In this document: positions 56,121 to 64,000 of the stretch, piece after piece
How the letters are laid out: each line of letters starts with the position of its first letter
Position numbering within the stretch: the stretch's first letter is position 1
Assembly: GCA_963576735.1 (NCBI GenBank)
Contig: OY755191.1
Coordinates: 6,787,608-6,851,607 of the forward strand
DNA: 64,000 nucleotides
DNA from: Bedellia somnulentella
Lineage: Eukaryota; Arthropoda; Insecta; Lepidoptera; Bedelliidae
Direction of reading: 5' to 3'
Notes under the pieces: generated by a model
What the model saw: only the letters and a program-made list of their open reading frames with translations
What the model was told of the DNA's origin: nothing
Databases searched by the model: none
Program-made: the position numbers and the translations under genes

Positions 56121-56370
56121 TTGCTGTGTGTGTCGGCTAAAAATAGCACTACCCCATTTCTGCCGGTGGGTGTACGTAAGAGGCGACTAACGGTATTGGG
56201 GCTTTTAAGAGATTTTTGGGCGAAGCGGTTGGAGACCCATTACCAATAACCTTTATTTTACCATCTTTACCCCACTCAACTTTCCGAAAGTGGCTGAGGA
56301 GTTTCTAGTTCCTTAGCTCGGGCTACCCCTTCTAGGGATTTACAGCCTTGAGTATATGTATGTATGTATG
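56121..56370 (+). mobile_element. SINE-A, full-length, 9-bp TSD
   Basis: Flanked by taataacta (56112-56120 and 56371-56379). Lies inside the outer TIR element but outside the MITE. Confidence 0.88.
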
Positions 56371-56379
56371 TAATAACTA

Positions 56380-56817
56380 TTATTGTAAGTAAACAAGTTC
56401 AATTTACTGTAAGCTAATTATATTTATTTATTTTTGCCCTTGTCTGGTATGTCTACCCGAATGACTGTGTATCCTAAATTTGATGATCTTACCTCCCAAA
56501 TGTTGTCTGGAAGCTTTTAGCGATAACACTGCCAATTGCACTTTTCTGCAAGCTGTTTCATTATTTTATACTCAAGGATTTGTTATTTGTGCCACTCAGA
56601 GTTAATAAGTGGGTAACTACTTAAAATCATTTTTTAAATCCTGTAAATTAGAGGCTTACCTTGTTGTGTACTGTCTTTAACATTTCATATTTACACATAG
56701 ATCCCCTAAAAAGGTGGCCCAGAAAAAATAATTCTAAACATCAGATATCGTTTGGGTCATTCATTTTGCAGGGTCAGTGAATTTATGGGCAGTTTTTTAT
56801 TGCTGTTAACAGCCTTG
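56380..56817. other. AT-rich interior of TIR element
   Basis: Nothing coding recognised. Confidence 0.4.
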
Positions 56818-57181
56818 TAACATATAACATAACATAAACGTTCACGCCGGATACCCCCGAAGGGGTTTGGCAGAGGTACTAATACTTCTGAACATCACGT
56901 GACTTTGTCACCTGGTGTTCAGAGTACCCACGTTTTGCATGGACAGTGTACTCACGTGATAGGGGGCAGGCCTATCGCCGTTTTGTACGAATACACTGTC
57001 ACACCACTAAGTACAACTCAGCCATGTGGGTTATCTCACGATTTTTCCCCCACCGTTAACAACCGTGATAAATTAACCGCACATATGACTTTAGAAAAGA
57101 CAAATTGGTGAAGGCCCGATTCCGGATTTGAACACTAGTCGCTTGCACGTTAACCGGTGTTCTACCCATTAAGCTATCACG
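56818..57181 (-). mobile_element. SINE-B, full-length, minus strand
   Basis: Tail cataacataaacgttcacgc at the left; tRNA-like head (aagctatcacg, complement) at the right. Closely similar to 33943-34306. Confidence 0.85.
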
Positions 57182-57886
57182 TCGTATTTGCCTTGTATTT
57201 TTATATGTCAGACAGTTATTACTTAAGAAATCACACATTGGTACATCCCCGCATTAGGATTAGAACCCACGCATCAGTGTTTACGAAGTGAAATCTTATT
57301 CAGGAGCATTTCCCCACTTCCCGTAACCCGCACCGCATGACTATCGATGCGCGCACAACTTTTCGGACGGTGTTAGCCTACTTAGATAAAATTTAACAAT
57401 ATAAATAATAATTTTCATGAATTTTTATATTGAATACTGGAAATAAAAGCGTTTATCAATAAGCAAAGATACATCATAAAAATAATTGTCTTTGAAAAAA
57501 AGTTTCCACTACAAAAAATATTAATGAAAGTGATAATTTATTATATACGTAGGTCACCCTATAATTTTTATTTAGTTAAGAACTAACTGACAATGACAGG
57601 CCGAAATTTCAAAATGGCGACGGTAGTACCAGAGTCGCCGCCGGCCAAGTTATGATTGTGGATCTGTATTTATATTTAACATTCTTTTTGTTGTTTTTAC
57701 TCGCCAAAAAGTTACTCTATGGTGATGTGACACATGTTTTTAAAGTTGACATTGGCGAAATTATTGTGGCAACACGATTGAGGCCACGAAGAAAAAATTT
57801 AAGTAAGTAACGTAGTTACATCAACGCCATCTACAGAGCTCTAGGAAACTATGTTGTTTTTTTATTTCTCAAGAAGAAAACCTCTC
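57182..57886. other. Right interior of TIR element, no gene
   Basis: AT-rich with a small GC-rich patch (gtcgccgccggccaag near 57635). No coding match. Confidence 0.4.
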
Positions 57887-58500
57887 ATTACAAAGGTAGA
57901 CGCGACACGCCGACATATTTAAAAATAGATTCCTTTAACGCGGTTATTCAGTGTGGGGTACAACCCTTTCTTGGTGTGTGTTGTTATACCATATGTTATG
58001 GTTTCTTTTTTATAGGATGACAATTGTGAGAGCAAGTGGTAATATCTACATATTTATGAAGTTAAGTGTTGAAGTAGTAAGTCAAATGCTCAGTCTCAAT
58101 ATTATTATTATTTCGGAAGACATTTTTGTTTCTCGCCTCTCCCATGGCCGAAAATGAAAATATAAATTTAAAATGGGAGAGGCGGTACTCCCCGACAAAA
58201 GCACAGTCGGTCGGGGTCAGGGAGTCAGGTTCAAGAACCGACGGACGATCCGAGCCGTATCGAGCAGCACCGCTTTCAGCATTTGTGCTGGATGGAACCG
58301 ACACGCCACAGAAATGCAACCGCCTCGAGTTGGTCGCGAGGCTGGTTATTATTATTATTATTCAAGATAATACACTAGCAGCAATATTTTGCTGATGCGT
58401 GTATGCGTGTATGCGTGTATGCGTGTATGCGTGTTTTATAATAAATTTTTAAGAATTTCAGGTAGTTCTGGAGTATAGTTTTCATTTTAAGATAGAAAAT
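57887..58500. repeat. Repeat block P4, copy C
   Basis: tacaaaggtagacgcgacac and taacgcggttattca match 22200-22260; caaatgctcagtctcaatat and aatttcaggtag match 22394-22440. The two matches are split by the insertion 58106-58440. Confidence 0.75.
58106..58440 (+). mobile_element. Unclassified 335-bp insertion
   Basis: Absent from the same place in copy B. GC-rich (gtcggtcggggtcagggagt, cgatccgagccgtatcgagc), then (ATT)n and five units of tatgcgtg (58398-58437). Open in two plus frames, but with no recognised protein. Possibly a LINE or LTR 3' piece common in Lepidoptera; class uncertain. Confidence 0.6.
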
Positions 58501-59514
58501 GAAATATTAACAAAGGCGCATAAATGACGTATGAAAGTGAATTAGTAAACGAGCCTTTTCACAGCCGTTAGGTGACATTAAAGTTACTGAGGCCCATTGT
58601 AGCCACGAGATCCGTCCACGTAACCACCAAACATACATACTATATATAAATTAAACTATTGAATAAATAGAATAAATTAATGTTCAGCAGTTTTAGAAAA
58701 TAACATAGAGGTATTTTATTGCTTTATCTTTGGAAATTAGGAATCAACGATTTTCGACTACATTCGTATATTATTTGTAAGGAAATTAACGCCTATTAGT
58801 CAATGAACCGCAGGTACAAGGAAATTTTATGAGGTGTTCAAAATTGTAAAATAAAAATTCGTATAAGGTGTACCAATACCGTATTGGAAAACTTCTTAAA
58901 AAGGTAAGAGTGAACAGGGAAGATAAATGTAAGCCATGCAAACATTGACATTATATAGCGATACTGAGAGCCTTTTCTGGACTAAACAACCTGAATATCA
59001 ATAACTAGTTTTCCATACCCATATATTTATGAACTTACGCAATAAAAACGTCCCGTTCTATAATTTTGTTTAATAATGACACTATGTACAATCTCACGAT
59101 AAATAGAATTAACTAAAAGCTTTATGATCGACACCGCACAATGAAACACCGACCAAACTCTATTGAAGTGAAAAGTCATCTTGAGGTAGAATAGAATAAA
59201 GGAGCAGCAGCTTTGTGTTGAAGCTGAGAAGAGGCGAGCTGCAGGGACGGAGGGGCGAAGGGGCGCAGGTGAGGGATGCAGGGGCCGGAAGACGCAATCT
59301 CGTTCCAGTGTCGAAGCTTGTTTACAGAACTCTATTTCATTATGTGGTAACGTATTTAGTTGCCGTAGTCCTTGATGTTAGCTAAAATTAATTCACAACA
59401 CCTTTTAGCACAGGAGCGTTCGAGCGAAACGGTCCTCCAGGGTGAGAGACATTTATACGCCACGTTGCCTATTCTAAAAGGTTTCTCGACACCGAAATAA
59501 ATGAGGATACTCAG

Positions 59515-60950
59515 GCGTGCGTTAAGGTGGCGTACCATGAAGCTGTATCGAGCTGGTTACTATGTCAAAAAACTCTGCCTAAATAGTGCCTAATTAGTGT
59601 AAAACTAAAAAAAATAGTGCCTCTTTAGTTTAGGAAATAAACACCATTGTCACTGTGTACGCTGGCGTAACGTCAAGCTAGCGTACACATCGCCGTACTC
59701 GAAAACGGCTAATTGTAAAGCAACAGAGTTTACACGAAAAAACTTTTCCTAAATACTTCTCCCGTTATGCAAAATTTCATAACGATTGATCTTGTAGGAA
59801 CAGAGATATTGAACAAGACTTATGACATACCGTCCTGGCGTTATGCCAGCGTACACAAATAGTGCTTTTAGAAAGGGACCTTTTCTTTTAATAAACTTTA
59901 TATGTATAAATAGTGCGTGAAATTCTGCCTCTCGTAGTGTAAAAACTTTATGCAAATATGCAGTGGATTAATTAAAAATTCTGTGTTAATTTCTGTTCAT
60001 AGTACAGGTACAGGTATGATGAAAAGTGCTTTGTATTTTTTTTATAAAACTGATAATTGAAACTGAACCGTGGTTCAAACACAGATCTAGGAGAATATTA
60101 ACTTTATTTACCTATAAATACAGCTCGAAGGGCAAATGAAATAGTAAAAAAAAGGAAAAATAAGTTCTGGAAAATTAAAATAATTCGGGTTAACTCGAGT
60201 TTGGCTTTTTCCGAGTTGGTACATCACTACCCGTCGCCTGCGTTCAAACGCGAGAGAAAAAGTGTAATAGTCCATTTCACATTAGCATTTAAAATTATGA
60301 TTTGTTGTAGGTAAAGATACTTATTTAATTTATTTATGTCAAAACACATCATGCTTAACAAGTAACTTCTATTAGAAAATAACGCTATATTTTGGCTATA
60401 ATTTCCTACATAATTTCATTAATTATACATTTTGATCGCGTCTGTACATCTATTCATTTGTTCCTAAAACTTAGCATAGATTTTTTAAATCTTTCCACTG
60501 CGTATTTGCATAAAGTTTTTACACTACGAGAGGCAGAATTTCACGCACTATTTATACATATAGAGTTTATTTAAAGAAAAGGTCCCTTTCTATAAGCACT
60601 ATTTGTGTACGCTGGCATAACGCCAGGACGGTATGTCATTGAAAAGTCTTGTTCAATATCTCTGTTCCTACAAGATCAATCGTTATGAAATTTTGCATAA
60701 CGGCAGAAGTATTTAGGAAGAGTTTTTTCGTGTAAACTCTGTTGCTTCACAATTAGCCGTTTTCGAGTACGGCGATGTGTACGCTAGCTTGACGTTACGC
60801 CAGCGTACACAGTGACAATGGTGTTTATTTCCTAAACTAAAGAGGCATTATTTTTTTTAGTTTTACACTAATTAGGCACTATTTAGGCAGAGTTTTTTGA
60901 CACAGTAACCAGCTCGATACAGCTTCATGGTACGCCACCTTAACGCACGC
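59515..60950. mobile_element. Foldback transposon with about 455-bp inverted ends
   Basis: The left arm 59515-59967 and right arm 60494-60950 are near-identical inverse copies, both ending gcgtgcgttaaggtggcgta. An 8-bp target duplication (atactcag / aaactcag, one mismatch) flanks it, and copy B shows the empty site near 24900. The 526-bp centre has no coding capacity. The 8-bp target size fits hAT or a similar superfamily; no transposase is present. Confidence 0.88.
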
Positions 60951-62182
60951 AAACTCAGAGGTGAAAGAAATAATAAATGATATCATGCATTGTTTGTCGC
61001 CTGTTTTAAAATCAGGTGACGGATGGTCGGAATAAAGAGGTCCACCTCCGTTATTAATTCGTCATTAACGAATTTAAATTATAAAAGTTCAATTTTTTTT
61101 TGTTTATAAAAAATGTTTATGAATGAAAGAATCGGATTTATATATAAAAGTATGTTTTTAACATAATGGGAGTCACACTCTGATGTTAATATAATCAGAG
61201 ATGTGTACTAATATCTGTGATGGGTGAATCACGGATGTATTGTAAAGAACAAATAAACAAAATAAGAGACATAAACATCCATCAAGCATTATTGTTCCTA
61301 GTGGGACAAAACTAAGCTTTATTGGTGAAAAGACTTTGTTTTTAATTTAAAATAGCAATTGAAAGTTTCTGTCTGTACAATCAAAACAAATGACGTGAGT
61401 CTTAAGTATTTTTAGAACTCCTCTACAAAAAGACGGTGATCTTTTTGAGGTCACTCCAGTATTATGTTAGAGTTTTGTTGTAACTTACGCCCTTAGTTAT
61501 TTAATCAAACTTAAAATAACTTATGCATTATTATTTTAATATACTATTGTAAAAAAATCATTAGATCCGCGTTTTAAAATGCTGACTATATTTTTTTAAT
61601 GACATTTCGTTGCACTCAGTTATGAAAATTTGCCATTTATTTTGTACAACCTGTACAACTTACCGTTGGTTATGTACAGATAGACTATGAAATTTACATG
61701 TTCTGGGGTTCTTTCATGCTGGGGAATGACAATGTATTCGATAAGCATAACCTGAAATATATCTGCCCGAAACTTCACCGGAAACAGATTAAAGCAAAAA
61801 TCGAAGACAGAACTAATTATTTCATGAAGGACCCTTCACCTTTCAAGCTATTAATAAATCGTACTGTGCGTAAAGTAATGATTACTTTGATGTGTGGAAC
61901 GCTGCCCGGAGAAGGTTGTTTGATGTCTCTGAAGGTTTCAAGGTAAAGGAAAATTGTTACACTAGTTGACCACTGCAACTTCGTTTGTGTGACATAACAC
62001 CTACCTACAAATTTTTTTTCTACCATTTTATCAAATACCACGTTCATACATAGGTACGAATCACGTATGCCACATCATCCATCATCACGCCATGAGTTCC
62101 GAATGGGGTAAGCAGAGATTACCGATAAATATTTTCTTCCATATCTTTATATTCTATTATATTTAAATTATTTAAATTATTT

Positions 62183-62388
62183 CCTGTGTAGTGTCGTCTT
62201 AGAATAGCACTGCCCCATTTATATCCGTGGGTGTACGTAAAAGACGACTAAGGATATTGGGGCTTTCTAAGGTATTTTTGGCCGATTCCCCACTCAACTT
62301 CCAAAAGTGGCTGAGGAATTTCTTATTCCGAAGCTCTGGCTACCCCTTCTAGGGAATTATAGCCGTGAGTATATGTATGTATGTATGT
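62183..62388 (+). mobile_element. SINE-A copy, internally deleted
   Basis: Starts ctgtgtagtgtcgtcttaga, lacks about 45 bp around the ggttggagacccatc segment, and ends gccgtgagtatatgtatgta. Not at the same site as the copy-B SINE-A at 27023. Confidence 0.78.
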
Positions 62389-62935
62389 TTATTTAAATTT
62401 AGTTTGTTATTTATACAGGAAACTATTGTGTTAAGTAATTTTGAGTAATATATCAAATGTTTTCTCTTACAGTCCAAAAGCGTATGTACTATATTCACCT
62501 ATTATCGTGGCAATCGCAGTATATTGCATTGCAATCGGGTTTTTCAATTGCTAGTAAATTAAAGTATGATACAAGATCTGAACACAATAGCACATAACTA
62601 CTCACCGTTAGGTATGACGTAACGTTAATTCACCTGAAATTTTATAGGTTACCTCATAAAAAATATACCTTCAGATAACTCTAGCTTTTTATTAGGATAC
62701 GATTCCACGAGTTAATTTAACGACATCGAGCTTGGAAATACAATGGTCATGTCTTAAGAAATGATAGTTCTGGAATAGCAACAAATACACATAAATCTAC
62801 TGATATGATTTACAATACAATATGGTCATGTCGATTTTTTATATCTAGCTGATAAATTTCTTACAGACTTTTTATTTTCCGGGATTGTAGATTACACTGT
62901 ACAAGAGGAAATAACAATACCGTAGTTTCGACTAC

Positions 62936-63041
62936 GCAACTCTCCAACCGCATCGCCTAAAAGCCTCACCCTTAGTTGTCTCTTACGACACCCGTGGGTA
63001 GAAAGGTGTAGTGACATTCTAAGCCGGCACTACACGACACT
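62936..63041 (-). mobile_element. SINE-A 5' fragment, minus strand
   Basis: ctccaaccgcatcgcctaaa to ctaagccggcactacacgac is the first half of SINE-A in reverse. The 3' half and tail are missing. Confidence 0.72.
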
Positions 63042-64000
63042 ATATAAATAACTTTCTAGTAAACTACGTTAATCACCTTTTTGCCTAGACGGGTTCTATT
63101 TTTAGACATATTTCCTGTAGGCCACACTTTTATTGCATTTCAAACATTTATGGAGATTCGATATGTGAGAATAAAGAGCAGAAATAAATCATAAAGCAAG
63201 CACTGCACCTTTTGACCGACCCTGTCAAATCTTTCCGTCCGGCATATAGGATATGATAATATTTAAACTCAAATATCAGCTATCATACATAAACAAACAT
63301 ACATAAACTTACGCCAATAAATCCCATAAGGGTGAGCAGACACTATCGATCGCCACTGAGTACGATTCTGGCAAACCTCATGAAACATGTTTCTTATATG
63401 TATATTTATGTCACTAGTTCTTCGTCGTTGATATTCATAACATTAAGAATCATAAACATTTATTACGACAACTACAGAAATTAACTTTACGCGCAGTCTT
63501 ATAAAATTACAAGAATTGTATTATAATAATGGACAGATGCTTATTTTCCATCTATACTTGTATTGCTTGAAGTAAATCCTATCAAACTGTATCAACTGAG
63601 GTTAAAAATAAGAAAATGAAAATCAAGCAAGAGAGTTTCCTTGCCGCCACTTTTATAATTACTACGGCATTTTAATCCGAATGAATTCGAATTAAAACTT
63701 GCAAGTTGTCTCCATCATAGTTCGAGAAAGACCATTTAGTTCCAGCGATTAAAAAGGTCCTAGGAAACTTGCTGAAACTTTTTCAGAGCAAGAGTTATAC
63801 GAAAGAGGGAATCAATCCATTTTGTAAAGCCTTTTGTGCAAGTTCGCAGGTACTTCGGAGTTTGTAGAACAATCACAGCTTTGTTTGAGGAGCAAATAAA
63901 TCTGACGACGGACACCTGGCTTGTCCTTAGTGGTTGCTCCACAAATGTACTGCATGCCTCCCTCGCGTTGGAATCGATACCGGCCGCCGCCGCCGCATTC

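Larger units (their letters stand above)
54436..57886. mobile_element. 3.45-kb TIR element (outermost of nest)
   Basis: The ends GAGAGGTTTTCC and GAAAACCTCTC are inverted; weaker inverted similarity (gatggcgcc / gatggcgtt region) extends further inward. The uninterrupted site is visible at about 22195-22205 in copy B, where the two flanks join (target appears to be a dinucleotide AT). No transposase of its own was found, so it is non-autonomous. It contains a TTAA MITE, a hAT element, SINE-A and SINE-B. Confidence 0.75.
58548..64000. repeat. Long duplicated block P7-P10, copy C
   Basis: Collinear with 23930-29720. Private insertions: the foldback element (59515-60950), SINE-A (62183-62388) and a SINE-A fragment (62936-63041). 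It runs off the right edge inside the stretch shared with 29602-29700. Confidence 0.85.

Overview
The window looks like an AT-rich, nearly gene-free stretch of an insect genome, most likely a moth or butterfly (Lepidoptera). The evidence is the transposon families seen: RTE-type LINEs ending in (ATGT)n, Helitrons ending in CTAG, an emc coding sequence close to the insect form, and a short TTAGG run. No bacterial-style operons, rRNA, true tRNA genes or CRISPR arrays were seen. Almost everything that can be classified is a transposable element (TE) or a relic of one. Element ends were placed by reading target-site duplications (TSDs), terminal inverted repeats (TIRs) and empty sites in partner copies; no alignment was run.

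Layout. 1-14.8 kb (copy A): diverged repeat blocks carrying a mariner relic, two Helitrons, SINEs, a broken BEL/Pao gag and a LINE tail. 15.5-16.8 kb: a tRNA-derived SINE split by an RTE-like LINE. 17.5-29.8 kb (copy B): the repeat blocks again, with different insertions. 30.1-38.7 kb: a composite repeat, then a 3.6-kb non-autonomous LTR retrotransposon (32437-36047) flanked by a 4-bp TSD, with LTRs, primer-binding site (PBS) and polypurine tract (PPT). It contains an open reading frame for extramacrochaetae (emc/Id), an HLH protein. 38.8-46.4 kb: Helitron ends, other dispersed repeats and two abutting palindromic MITEs. 46.7-64 kb (copy C): the blocks a third time, with two RTE tails, a nearly complete Jockey/CR1-type LINE (ORF1 and ORF2), a four-level nest (TIR element > TTAA MITE > hAT > palindrome), and a 1.4-kb foldback element with about 455-bp terminal repeats.

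How the parts relate. The two SINE families (called here SINE-A and SINE-B) end in the same sequence as the RTE LINE, so the RTE machinery probably mobilised both. The LTR element lacks gag-pol and would depend on a gypsy-like relative. The only host-type gene is the emc copy. It sits antisense inside the LTR element and directly against its PBS, which points to gene capture. The density of nested insertions and absence of ordinary genes suggest heterochromatin or a W chromosome, but that is inference only.
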